This document shows positions 1 through 5,797 of a DNA stretch of 22,913 nt, in pieces. The first letter of the stretch is position 1. Every line of letters starts with the position of its first letter. This stretch comes from CAMQVM01 sp044433365. GTDB taxonomy: Bacteria > Bacteroidota > Bacteroidia > Bacteroidales > Rikenellaceae. The DNA lies in contig JAWXTR010000042.1 of the NCBI GenBank assembly GCA_044433365.1, positions 1-22,913 on the forward strand, in the 5' to 3' direction. The notes below the pieces were generated by a model that worked only from the letters and a program-made list of their open reading frames with translations, was not told the DNA's origin and did not search any database. Both the position numbers and the translations under genes were made by a program.

Positions 1-260
1 TCTTTATGAGTAAGAAAGAATCGCTGAAGCTCCGTAGGTTCTGAATTATCATACTCGAAACTTTCAAAACTTACATCCTCGTCAATATCCTCCCAATGTA
101 TGCCGAAGCTATTAATCTCATACGCTTCCCTCTGTTGGGTGGTTGCATTCATCAATCTATTATAATACAGGATAGGCTGACTAAGAACTCTTTTATCATC
201 TGTCTCAATATAAATATAATCCTTATCAAACCATACTTTTTTAGCCACAATCTCTTTCAT
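1..260 (-). CDS. DUF2442-family protein, C-terminus cut by window edge
   Basis: The reverse strand reads from an ATG at 260 without a stop to the window edge, giving at least 86 residues. The stretch GIHWEDIDEDVSFESF resembles the conserved end of the DUF2442 family, whose members are about 80-90 residues, so most of the protein is probably here. Its start overlaps the stop of the upstream gene in an ATGA arrangement, implying translational coupling. It is the last visible gene of the leftward operon and a second, diverged member of the family encoded just upstream. The function of DUF2442 is unknown to me; pairing with DUF4160 proteins is recurrent and has led to toxin-antitoxin-like suggestions that I cannot confirm. 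Confidence 0.75.
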   Translation of the reverse strand, partial: MKEIVAKKVWFDKDYIYIETDDKRVLSQPILYYNRLMNATTQQREAYEINSFGIHWEDIDEDVSFESFEYDNSEPTELQRFFLTHK

Positions 261-484
261 AAAGAATAAAGATATTCAGGAGCCATATCTGCGCCATTTT
301 CCCATTCGATAGTATGGTATGATAACCGAAACCTTTTGAAAAAATCAATATCTTTCAAAGGCTCAAATACTTCTCCGTACAAATCATGTGATAAATCAAC
401 AATCTTATATACTCCATCATTAAATGTTAGGGCTATCTTATAACCCTCAACATATTCCGCTTTTGTTACTGCAAGTAGTGCCAT
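257..484 (-). CDS. DUF2442-family protein
   Basis: A 75-residue protein with the usual DUF2442 layout: an N-terminal beta-rich part (residues 5-32, with FNDGVYKIVDLS), a middle part with FEPLKD (about 40-45) and an end of the form TIEWENGADMAPEYLY (58-73). Length is normal for the family. It starts at ATG 484, 7 bp after the DUF4160 gene, and its TGA overlaps the ATG of the next DUF2442 gene, so the three genes form one leftward operon. No catalytic residues are apparent. Family assignment is from motif recognition; molecular function is unknown. Confidence 0.85.
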   Translation of the reverse strand: MALLAVTKAEYVEGYKIALTFNDGVYKIVDLSHDLYGEVFEPLKDIDFFKRFRLSYHTIEWENGADMAPEYLYSL

Positions 485-491
485 AATTATA

Positions 492-749
492 TTAATCTAG
501 TGGGTTGATTTTATTCAATGGTTTTCTTTCTTCTATACACTTCCAATTTTCCATTAACTCTTCCTTGTGTAGGTCTAACCACTCATAAACCAACAAAAGA
601 ACTCTACGAGGTAGCTTGCCCTCTATTTCACCATTTAATATATTTATAATTGCCTCATAATCACCATATCTCACATGAAAATGCGGTGGGTTGTGTTCTT
701 TGAAGTACATCAAAATGATGATTCCATAAAATTGTGATATTGTTGGCAT
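492..749 (-). CDS. DUF4160-family protein
   Basis: An 85-residue protein with the DUF4160 hallmarks: an N-terminal GIIILMYFKEHNPPHFHVRYGDYEA segment (residues 9-33; HNPPHFHV is the signature) followed by a helical C-terminal half containing PRRVLLLVYEWLDLHKEEL (47-65). Length is typical. It is the first gene of the leftward operon, starting about 25 bp downstream of the -7 element at 775-782, and is followed by two DUF2442 genes. DUF4160 and DUF2442 genes are frequent neighbours in bacteria; the clustered histidines could bind metal or be catalytic, but that is inference. It could be a host gene or a phage-carried accessory (moron) gene. Confidence 0.85.
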   Translation of the reverse strand: MPTISQFYGIIILMYFKEHNPPHFHVRYGDYEAIINILNGEIEGKLPRRVLLLVYEWLDLHKEELMENWKCIEERKPLNKINPLD

Positions 750-774
750 AATGTTTTACATTTAAATTACAATA

Positions 775-806
775 CAAATATAGGTATTATTTTTAATACT
801 TGCAAA
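775..806 (-). promoter_or_regulatory. Bacteroidota-type promoter for the DUF4160/DUF2442 operon
   Basis: Read on the minus strand, TTTG (complement of 803-806) is followed after exactly 20 bp by TATATTTG (complement of 775-782). This fits the Bacteroidota housekeeping-sigma consensus TTTG-N(about 20)-TAnnTTTG. It lies about 25 bp before the DUF4160 start codon, leaving a short leader. Confidence 0.75.
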
Positions 807-895
807 TTTTTGATTAACTATTTTTGCTCCGTGTAATTAATTTTAATTCACTTATTTAACAAAGTACAGGAAGTATTTTTATCAAGTAAATTACC

Positions 896-1153
896 CTACT
901 CCTTAACTTTTAATTCTAGTGTTACTCCGCAGTTAGGGCAAGTCAATGAGGTAGAACTCCTTTCTTCTACAATTAAATCAGAAATCCTAACATCTAAAGC
1001 TACCGCTATTTTTTGCAACATATCTATTGATATATTCCCTTTTACTATTTGAGCAAAAGAAGATGCGGATGTTCCTATTTTTTGAGCTACTTCTGCTTGA
1101 GTAATCCCTTGTTTCTTGCAAAGTTCTTTAATTCTTAATTGTGGTCTTCCCAT
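896..1153 (-). CDS. XRE-family helix-turn-helix repressor-like protein
   Basis: An 85-residue protein with one XRE/Cro-CI-type helix-turn-helix at residues 8-58. ITQAEVAQKIGTSASSFAQIVKG gives the paired helices, and ISIDMLQKIAVALDVRISDL completes the five-helix fold. The C-terminus (69-85) carries CPNCG, half of a zinc ribbon, which may dimerise or be a relic. It is transcribed away from the phage-like genes across a 200-bp control region, as expected for an autoregulating prophage repressor. No protease or autocleavage domain is present, so it would not be a LexA/CI-type cleavable repressor. It could instead be a regulator belonging to the leftward accessory genes. Confidence 0.85.
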   Translation of the reverse strand: MGRPQLRIKELCKKQGITQAEVAQKIGTSASSFAQIVKGNISIDMLQKIAVALDVRISDLIVEERSSTSLTCPNCGVTLELKVKE

Positions 1154-1164
1154 ATTTAGGTTTA

Positions 1165-1190
1165 ATTAAATTTTAATACTATTAAATTTT
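1165..1190. repeat. Two direct copies of ATTAAATTTT (candidate operator)
   Basis: ATTAAATTTT occurs at 1165-1174 and 1181-1190, spaced 16 bp start to start. Both copies lie between the leftward -7 element and the repressor start codon, where autoregulatory operators often lie. The region is extremely A/T-rich, so chance recurrence is possible. Confidence 0.35.
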
Positions 1191-1195
1191 GATTG

Positions 1196-1203
1196 CAAAG
1201 ATA
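1196..1203 (-). promoter_or_regulatory. -7 element of the repressor promoter
   Basis: The minus strand reads TATCTTTG here, a full match to TAnnTTTG, about 43 bp before the repressor start codon. No exact TTTG lies 20 bp upstream; the nearest sequence on that strand is TGTTTA (around 1221-1226). The -33 element is therefore weak, which would suit a regulated promoter. Confidence 0.55.
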
Positions 1204-1233
1204 TAAATATTTATTTAAAAATAAACATTAAGA

Positions 1234-1263
1234 AAAAAAATTTAAATAAAAATAAATTTTTTT
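1234..1263. repeat. 11-bp perfect inverted repeat beside the rightward promoter (candidate operator)
   Basis: AAAAAAATTTA (1234-1244) and TAAATTTTTTT (1253-1263) are exact reverse complements with an 8-bp spacer. The second arm ends 9 bp before the -33 TTTG of the rightward promoter. The position suits a repressor site, but the A/T-only composition lowers its weight. Confidence 0.35.
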
Positions 1264-1272
1264 GTAAAAATA

Positions 1273-1304
1273 TTTGGTTATTAATTTATTTATACCTACA
1301 TTTG
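1273..1304 (+). promoter_or_regulatory. Bacteroidota-type promoter for the rightward early genes
   Basis: TTTG at 1273-1276, then exactly 20 bp, then TACATTTG at 1297-1304: an exact match to the TTTG-N20-TAnnTTTG form. Transcription would start near 1311, giving a leader of about 44 nt before the ATG at 1355. It faces away from the repressor-like gene and is its most likely target. Confidence 0.75.
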
Positions 1305-1354
1305 CACCATGATAATTTAGTTAAACATAAATAATAACTCTAAAACATACAATT

Positions 1355-1594
1355 ATGAAAAAGCAAGAATTAAAATGGGTTGGTGTTTACGAAACACAAG
1401 TTAACGAAATAGACAGATGGTTAAAAGAAATCAAAGAAATCGAAATCGCTATAGGTGATTGCAAAAACAACAAAGAATATCAAGAGCTAAGCGATAAAAG
1501 ATTTATAACGCTATTAAGGTTAAGACGAGATGCAGAGCAGTTATCAACACTGTTAGACCAAGAAGTTCAAATTTGCAAAGAACTTAATCTTTAA
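1355..1594 (+). CDS. Small charged helical protein, function unknown
   Basis: A 79-residue protein, first gene after the rightward promoter. It is rich in Glu, Lys, Arg and Leu, with heptad-like spacing of Leu and Ile from about residue 18 to 70 (around IDRWLKEIKEIEIAI and LLRLRRDAEQLSTLL), so it is probably a coiled-coil or helical bundle. There is no signal peptide or membrane segment. I do not recognise a family. First place behind the divergent promoter suggests an early phage protein such as a regulator or host-takeover factor, but that is inference from position only. Confidence 0.65.
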   Translation: MKKQELKWVGVYETQVNEIDRWLKEIKEIEIAIGDCKNNKEYQELSDKRFITLLRLRRDAEQLSTLLDQEVQICKELNL

Positions 1595-1664
1595 TAATTA
1601 ACCGACCTAAGCAAGTCAATAAAAGGCTTACAATTCAAACCACCAACTTTTAAATCACACAACT

Positions 1665-2537
1665 ATGAAATCTCTTAAAGAACAAGTAAACGACATCGTA
1701 ACAAGCAAAAGCAGCAAACAAGTAAAATCTGCATCGTTAATCAAATTAGGGTTGCGCAAACACGAGGTATTAATGCTGTTAGGTACAATAACAAATGTAT
1801 CGAAAGCAAAAGCATTTAAAGTAAATGCATTGACTTTTGGTGTTGAAATAGAGTGTTATAATGTTATTAGAGATGCTTTAATTGCAGAGGTAGAGCAACG
1901 CAATATCTCTATACAATCGCAGCGCTATAACCATGATAGCGCAGCTTGTTATAAAATCGTATCTGATTGCTCAATTAGCGGTGTTAATGGCAACGAGGTG
2001 GTAAGCCCTATTTTAAAAGGCAAAGAGGGTGAAAACAGTTTAAAAGAGGTGTGCAGCTCTTTAAATGCAATAGATGCAAAGGTAAACAAGTCAACAGGTC
2101 TACACGTACATTTTGGCGCAGAAAATTTATCAGATGCGCACTTTGTTAACATCTTTAAAAATTACGCAAAACTAGAAAAAGTAATAGATAGCTTTATGCC
2201 TGAATCAAGAAAGGCAAACAACAACCGATACTGCAAGTCGATTACAAACTTTAGTATCGACAGCATCGAGACAAAACAAGGCTTAATTAGAGCCACAAAC
2301 GACAGATATTTAAAGGTTAACGTACAAAGCTATTTAAGACATAGAACGATAGAGTTCAGACAGCATAGCGGTACAACTGATTACTCAAAAATCATTAGTT
2401 GGGTTAATTTTTTAAGAAAGCTCATTAACTTCTCTTTCGATAGCGAAATTGAAAATTGTGCTACTATCGAAGAGGTGCCATTTTTAACAAAAAAAGAAAA
2501 AGAGTTTTTCATCAGTCGTAGAAATCAATTAGCATAA
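1665..2537 (+). CDS. Amidoligase-family enzyme (carboxylate-amine ligase fold)
   Basis: A 290-residue protein with the motifs of the 'putative amidoligase' family (Amidoligase_2, related to glutamine synthetase/GCS-type carboxylate-amine ligases). FGVEIE at 58-63 supplies acidic ATP/Mg ligands, EVVSPIL is at 111-117, STGLHVH at 143-149, NNRYC at 186-190 and RTIEFRQHSGT at 227-237. Such enzymes are predicted to use ATP to join a carboxylate to an amine. A helical N-terminus (1-50) precedes the core and may bind substrate. The next gene is a class II glutamine amidotransferase, a known genomic partner of phage amidoligases that could supply or remove the amine. The substrate (host or phage protein, cell wall peptide or small molecule) cannot be read from sequence. 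The family call is strong. Confidence 0.9.
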   Translation: MKSLKEQVNDIVTSKSSKQVKSASLIKLGLRKHEVLMLLGTITNVSKAKAFKVNALTFGVEIECYNVIRDALIAEVEQRNISIQSQRYNHDSAACYKIVSDCSISGVNGNEVVSPILKGKEGENSLKEVCSSLNAIDAKVNKSTGLHVHFGAENLSDAHFVNIFKNYAKLEKVIDSFMPESRKANNNRYCKSITNFSIDSIETKQGLIRATNDRYLKVNVQSYLRHRTIEFRQHSGTTDYSKIISWVNFLRKLINFSFDSEIENCATIEEVPFLTKKEKEFFISRRNQLA

Positions 2538-2583
2538 TTACAACTAGAACCCTTTGCGGTGGGTGGTTAAACTGTATTTTTTT

Positions 2584-3105
2584 ATGTGTATAATAATATA
2601 TAAACCAGCGGGCGCAGAAATGCCCAGCGTAGATTTTTTAAATATCGCAAGAACCGCCAACCCTCATGGGTGTGGCTATTGCACCCCCAAGAAAAGTTTT
2701 AAAACGCTAGATTATGATATTTTTTTAGAGAAGTTGAATAAAATCAAAAAAGATACACCAGTGCTCATACATTTTAGATATGCCACTCATGGTAGGGTAC
2801 GACAATCTAATTGTCACCCCTTTTACGACCGAGATTTGGGCGTTAAGTTTATGCACAACGGTATATTAAACATAACCCCTTTTAGGGGTAAAACCGACAG
2901 TGAAACAGCTTTTAGAAGTATAATAGTACCCGAAATCGCAGCGCATGGTATTGAGTCGACAGAGGTAGACGAGAGCATAAATAGTGTAATTGGTGTATCG
3001 AGGTTCGCAATAATGCAAGGCGATACGGTAAAGTTGTACGGTCAATGGTATGAGCATAACGGCTTAATGTTATCAAATAATCGATTAATATCACTAAACA
3101 AATAA
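2584..3105 (+). CDS. Class II glutamine amidotransferase (Ntn hydrolase)
   Basis: The start is set at ATG 2584 rather than an upstream TTG (2554), because class II glutaminases need cysteine right after the initiator methionine as N-terminal nucleophile; this start gives MCIIIYKPAG. The 173-residue product has Cys2, a conserved HFRYATHG segment (63-70, Arg65), HNG at 91-93 and a downstream acidic residue (Asp105), as in GATase_6/7-type domains. The domain hydrolyses glutamine and delivers ammonia or an acyl group to a partner; there is no synthetase domain in the same chain. It follows the amidoligase by 46 bp and is probably its partner. The short length suggests a stand-alone subunit. Confidence 0.85.
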   Translation: MCIIIYKPAGAEMPSVDFLNIARTANPHGCGYCTPKKSFKTLDYDIFLEKLNKIKKDTPVLIHFRYATHGRVRQSNCHPFYDRDLGVKFMHNGILNITPFRGKTDSETAFRSIIVPEIAAHGIESTEVDESINSVIGVSRFAIMQGDTVKLYGQWYEHNGLMLSNNRLISLNK

Positions 3106-3111
3106 AACAGT

Positions 3112-3297
3112 ATGAAAACCTATTATTCGGCAACAACAACGATAAGAGACGATAAAGCATCTATCTACCTATCTAGTGAGGTAATAGCAGATAGCAAACC
3201 TAAAGATACAAGGGTAGAACTAAGAGATAGAACGATTTATGTAGATTGGTTTGACAGCGTAGAAGCTGCAAGAACCTTTATATCAGAGCAAATTTAA
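3112..3297 (+). CDS. Small protein of unknown function
   Basis: A 61-residue protein starting 6 bp after the amidotransferase stop. It is mostly predicted beta strand (YYSATTTIRDD, TRVELRDRTIYVDWF), with a short C-terminal helix. No recognised family. Tight spacing puts it in the same transcript as the amidoligase and amidotransferase, so it may be an accessory or substrate of that pair; this is inference only. Confidence 0.6.
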   Translation: MKTYYSATTTIRDDKASIYLSSEVIADSKPKDTRVELRDRTIYVDWFDSVEAARTFISEQI

Positions 3298-3315
3298 ACC
3301 TTAAATCTTACAGTT

Positions 3316-3639
3316 ATGAGCACTGAAACAAAAAACACGCTTAAAGAAATAATGCTACTAGCGTGGCAAATGGTTAAACGCAATGGCTACACCCTGAGCG
3401 AAGCACTAAAAGTAGCGTGGGCAAATATAAAGCTAAAAGCAGCAATGCGCAGAGGTATCGTTAAATTCTATTTTAAAAAAGTAGATGGTACTTTGAGAGA
3501 AGCGTTTGGCACCCTAAAAACCGAACTCATACCACCAGCAGAGGGCACAAATAGGGCTAAGAACTGCACTGTACAAACATATTTCGACACCGAAAGACAA
3601 GAATACAGGTGCTTTAAAAAGGCAAATTTGGCTTTATAA
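3316..3639 (+). CDS. WYL_2 (DUF2693)-like small protein with N-terminal helix
   Basis: A 107-residue protein. Residues 1-45 form amphipathic helices (LKEIMLLAWQMVKRNG, SEALKVAWANIKLKAAMRRG). Residues 48-105 resemble the WYL_2/DUF2693 Sm-like barrel domain: VKFYFKKVDGTLREAFGT near the start and YFDTERQEYRCFKKANL at the end. Domains of this kind are common in Bacteroidota phages and mobile elements and are suspected nucleic-acid or ligand-binding modules. It sits 18 bp after the preceding small gene and ends the first gene cluster; a regulatory gap follows. Family call fairly good, function unknown. Confidence 0.7.
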   Translation: MSTETKNTLKEIMLLAWQMVKRNGYTLSEALKVAWANIKLKAAMRRGIVKFYFKKVDGTLREAFGTLKTELIPPAEGTNRAKNCTVQTYFDTERQEYRCFKKANLAL

Positions 3640-3658
3640 TTATATTTTATTACATTTA

Positions 3659-3680
3659 CAAATTATAACAAAATAGCTAT
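3659..3680 (-). repeat. 22-bp dispersed repeat, copy 1 (inverted relative to copy 2 at 10141-10162)
   Basis: This 22-bp segment matches the reverse complement of 10141-10162 at 21 of 22 positions (only 3669 differs). Both copies lie in noncoding gaps. The core is the 8-bp palindrome ATAGCTAT (3673-3680). A related TTAGCTATTTT occurs nearby at 3707-3717. It is probably a binding site for a phage regulator, although the function is inferred. Confidence 0.6.
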
Positions 3681-3719
3681 TAATCTGCTATGAAAATTGG
3701 TGATTATTAGCTATTTTTG
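3670..3719 (+). promoter_or_regulatory. Inverted repeat overlapping a -7 element upstream of the ASCH-like gene
   Basis: AAAATAGCTA (3670-3679) and TAGCTATTTT (3708-3717) are perfect 10-bp inverted repeats 28 bp apart. The right arm overlaps TATTTTTG (3712-3719), an exact TAnnTTTG -7 element lying 24 bp before the ATG at 3743. No TTTG is found about 20 bp upstream, so the promoter may depend on an activator binding these repeats. Confidence 0.5.
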
Positions 3720-3742
3720 TGTTACTCATAAAATTACATAAC

Positions 3743-4174
3743 ATGAAAATCAACTACAAAGGCGAAGCGCATGAGGCGTACAGCTTAAAAATGCAAAAGA
3801 AATTTGCAAAAGAAATCGTAGAGGGTAAAAAAACGCTTGAAATAAGAGCCTTTAGCCCTTACTACATCAGTCGTTTTATCAACAAACGACCAGCAACAAA
3901 AAAAGGCGAAACAGTAGATATTGTAAGCGACATAAAAACCGATGTTCGTTTTATTCACTTCTCTGACTATAAAAAATCATGGCACTTAGATGTGAAAATT
4001 GACGAGTTAGGTATCTGCACAATGGCGAGAGAAGATATTGAATCGCTTGCAGAAGATTTTGATTTTCATGATTACGACAATGAGTGGCAACAGTACGATA
4101 GTTTGCCCGACGAAGAAAAACCAATCTTTTTCTACCTTCATATCTGTGAAATCGTAGAAAGCAAAGGGTTATAA
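3743..4174 (+). CDS. ASCH/PUA-like domain protein
   Basis: A 143-residue protein. ATG 3743 is preferred over a GTG at 3719 because the GTG overlaps the likely promoter -7 box. Residues about 13-42 (SLKMQKKFAKEIVEGKKTLEIRAF, with FAKEIVEGKKTLEIR as key) match the opening of ASCH-type domains, where the G-K-T/K-x-E-x-R segment lines the binding pocket. A C-terminal strand (FFYLHICEIVE) would close the barrel. ASCH domains bind RNA or modified nucleosides; some are nucleases or deaminase relatives. The acidic middle part (90-125) is not typical. It appears to be a single-gene unit, with a promoter-like region before it and a hairpin after it. Confidence 0.6.
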   Translation: MKINYKGEAHEAYSLKMQKKFAKEIVEGKKTLEIRAFSPYYISRFINKRPATKKGETVDIVSDIKTDVRFIHFSDYKKSWHLDVKIDELGICTMAREDIESLAEDFDFHDYDNEWQQYDSLPDEEKPIFFYLHICEIVESKGL

Positions 4175-4178
4175 AACT

Positions 4179-4216
4179 TGTATGTTATAAATACGCTTCA
4201 GCATTTATAGCATACA
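4179..4216 (+). terminator. Long hairpin, probable terminator or processing site
   Basis: TGTATGTTATAAAT (4179-4192) pairs with ATTTATAGCATACA (4203-4216) over 14 bp with a single G-U pair. The 10-nt loop can close further with GC/GC. It begins 4 bp after the ASCH-like gene stop and is followed by a U-rich but interrupted tract (TTTAATTGTTTAATTTT). The stem is A/T-rich, so termination strength is uncertain. Confidence 0.6.
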
Positions 4217-4244
4217 TTTAATTGTTTAATTTTAAAATAAATTT

Positions 4245-4388
4245 ATGGCAGAAGCGTATGCAACAGGTAGAGACTCAAACGGCAAAACTACCTACTATCA
4301 ACGAAAATCAGACTACCAAGCAGGTAGAGCGACAAAATCAAAGTCGGCAGCTCAACGAACTAGGAGAGTTTACGCCAAACTTAGCTAA
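4245..4388 (+). CDS. 47-residue basic protein, function unknown
   Basis: An ATG at 4245 opens a 47-residue frame starting MAEAYATGRDSNGKTTYYQR and ending RRVYAKLS, with about ten Arg/Lys, several Tyr and few acidic residues. It looks like a small nucleic-acid-binding phage protein. A competing frame (4222-4407) is slightly longer but starts at a TTG and yields a low-complexity Gln/Asn-rich product, so I prefer this one. It follows the hairpin and ends 15 bp before the PP-loop gene. No family recognised. Confidence 0.55.
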   Translation: MAEAYATGRDSNGKTTYYQRKSDYQAGRATKSKSAAQRTRRVYAKLS

Positions 4389-4403
4389 CAGCAGTAAGTC
4401 ACT

Positions 4404-5090
4404 ATGAAATCTGCTATTACTGCAATTGAAGCAGTCGCAAAACAGACCGATAGCGTAATATTATTTCACTCTGCTTCAGGCAAAGATAGTATTGCGCTAT
4501 TAGACTTAATACACCCCTATTTTAAGAGGGTTGTTTGTGTGTATATGTATGTTGTAAAAGATTTAAGCCATATAAACAGGTATATCAATTACGCAAAACA
4601 GAAATACAAGAATGCGGAATTTATACAAGTTCCGCATTTTGCGGTTTATTCGTACATTAAATACGGTCACTTAGGCAAAGAGTGCAATCCGAAACAAAGA
4701 CTCTACACGATGGCGCAGCTTACTGAAATAGTAAAAGAGCGATATGGCGTAGAGTGGTCGTTTTTTGGGTTTAAAAAGTCCGACTCCATGAATCGCAGGT
4801 TGATGCTTAAAACATACGACCAAGAGGCGATAAACTGGGAAACTAAAAAGTGTTATCCTCTTTCTGCTTACAAAAATAAGGATGTACTGGCTTACATAAC
4901 CAAACAAAGCCTTATACAGCCTGAAAAATATGGTGTTTCACAATCCGCAGGAACAGATATTTGTGATATAAATTATCTACTTTTCTTACGTGAAAAGTTC
5001 CCTCATGACTTAGAAAAGGTAGTAGAAGAATATCCCTTAGTAGAAAGAATATTATTTGAATACGACTATGAAAGAGCTAAAACAGAGTGA
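4404..5090 (+). CDS. PP-loop ATPase, PAPS-reductase-like (IbrA-like)
   Basis: A 228-residue protein with the N-type ATP pyrophosphatase P-loop SASGKDS at residues 23-29, followed by the alternating strand/helix pattern of the PAPS-reductase/CysH family. Later features are FFGFKKSDSMNRRLML (about 128-143) and CYPLSAYKNKDVLAYI (153-168), typical of the nucleotide-site loop and the 'P-L-x-x-W/Y-x-x-x-D-V' motif. The family adenylates or reduces substrates; phage members often sit beside ParB-like genes, as here. That pairing matches E. coli IbrA/IbrB, described as coactivators of prophage gene expression. Thiolation of DNA, as by DndC relatives, is another option. It overlaps the next gene by 23 bp. 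Confidence 0.8.
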   Translation: MKSAITAIEAVAKQTDSVILFHSASGKDSIALLDLIHPYFKRVVCVYMYVVKDLSHINRYINYAKQKYKNAEFIQVPHFAVYSYIKYGHLGKECNPKQRLYTMAQLTEIVKERYGVEWSFFGFKKSDSMNRRLMLKTYDQEAINWETKKCYPLSAYKNKDVLAYITKQSLIQPEKYGVSQSAGTDICDINYLLFLREKFPHDLEKVVEEYPLVERILFEYDYERAKTE

Positions 5091-5796
5091 GACGAAAGTA
5101 ATAAAACGCTCACAAATAAACCTTAATCCTCAAAACCCTAAGCGACACACTGACAAGAAGGTTACGCAACAAAAGAAAAATCTACAAGAAGTAGGTTATC
5201 TAGGTGGAGTTACGTGGAATGAAGCAACAGGTAACATTATCGACGGACATAGGCGCATAAAGGCAATGGATTTGTATTTTAGCTATGATGGAGATAATGA
5301 CTATGAAATAAAGGTTGAAGCCGTTAGTTTAGACAAAAAAACTGAAAAGGAGCAAATGACCTACATGGCGTTAGGCAATACTAAAGCTGATTACTCTTTA
5401 GTTGCTGATTATGCCAACGATATTGATTTATCCAAGATAGGTGCTGATGATGACGAATTAAAAGCGATTCTATCTCTCTCTGAAAAAGAAAGCATAGCGG
5501 TAATCGACTCTTTGGATGATTTAATAATTCCCACTCAAAAAGAAGATGAGGTTGAAGATGAAGCATTAAACGAAGCTGAAGAAAAAACGAGTGCAGAGGA
5601 ATTAAAGCAAAAAGTAAAAGAGACCAAGCAAAAAACAAAAGAAAAAGCACAAGAGAGAGCACGGAATGAAAATGCCTATATAACTCTCTCTTTTTCTACA
5701 TACGAAGCAAAAGCATATTTGTGTGAACTAATAGGCATTGACCCTGACGATGCAAACTTTGCAAAAGGGGAAGATGTTATAAAACTAATTGAGTAA
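5068..5796 (+). CDS. ParB-like domain protein (IbrB-like)
   Basis: The start is set at ATG 5068 (MKELKQSETK); a TTG 12 bp upstream is less likely. The 242-residue protein has a ParB/Srx N-terminal domain: INLNPQNPKRHTDKK at 17-31 and the hallmark DGHRR at 59-63, followed by AVSLDKK. Residues about 145-200 are a Glu/Lys-rich coiled-coil linker. A small C-terminal domain (202-242) contains ITLSFSTYEAKAYLCELIG. There is no ParA nearby, so plasmid-style partition is unlikely. In phages this fold has been linked to DNA binding, nuclease or nucleotide-hydrolysing roles. It overlaps the PP-loop gene and ends 1 bp before the small terminase gene, suggesting a role coupled to prophage expression or DNA handling before packaging. 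Confidence 0.8.
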   Translation: MKELKQSETKVIKRSQINLNPQNPKRHTDKKVTQQKKNLQEVGYLGGVTWNEATGNIIDGHRRIKAMDLYFSYDGDNDYEIKVEAVSLDKKTEKEQMTYMALGNTKADYSLVADYANDIDLSKIGADDDELKAILSLSEKESIAVIDSLDDLIIPTQKEDEVEDEALNEAEEKTSAEELKQKVKETKQKTKEKAQERARNENAYITLSFSTYEAKAYLCELIGIDPDDANFAKGEDVIKLIE

Positions 5797-5797
5797 T

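Noticed and set aside
831..852. Short imperfect palindrome (GTGTAATTAA / TTTTAATTCAC) after the repressor gene as a terminator or att site
   Set aside because: The stem has a bulge, is almost all A/T and is not followed by a T run in either direction; no second copy was found.
2554..2583. Upstream TTG start for the glutamine amidotransferase
   Set aside because: It would bury the catalytic cysteine at residue 12; the class needs Cys right after the initiator Met.
3719..3742. GTG start extending the ASCH-like protein by eight residues
   Set aside because: The GTG overlaps the TATTTTTG -7 element, so it would lie upstream of the transcript start; ATG 3743 is better.
4222..4407. 61-residue frame overlapping the 47-residue gene and ending in an ATGA overlap with the PP-loop gene
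   Set aside because: It starts at TTG and codes for Gln/Asn-rich low-complexity sequence, while the other frame starts at ATG and looks protein-like. The ATGA overlap is the only point in its favour.
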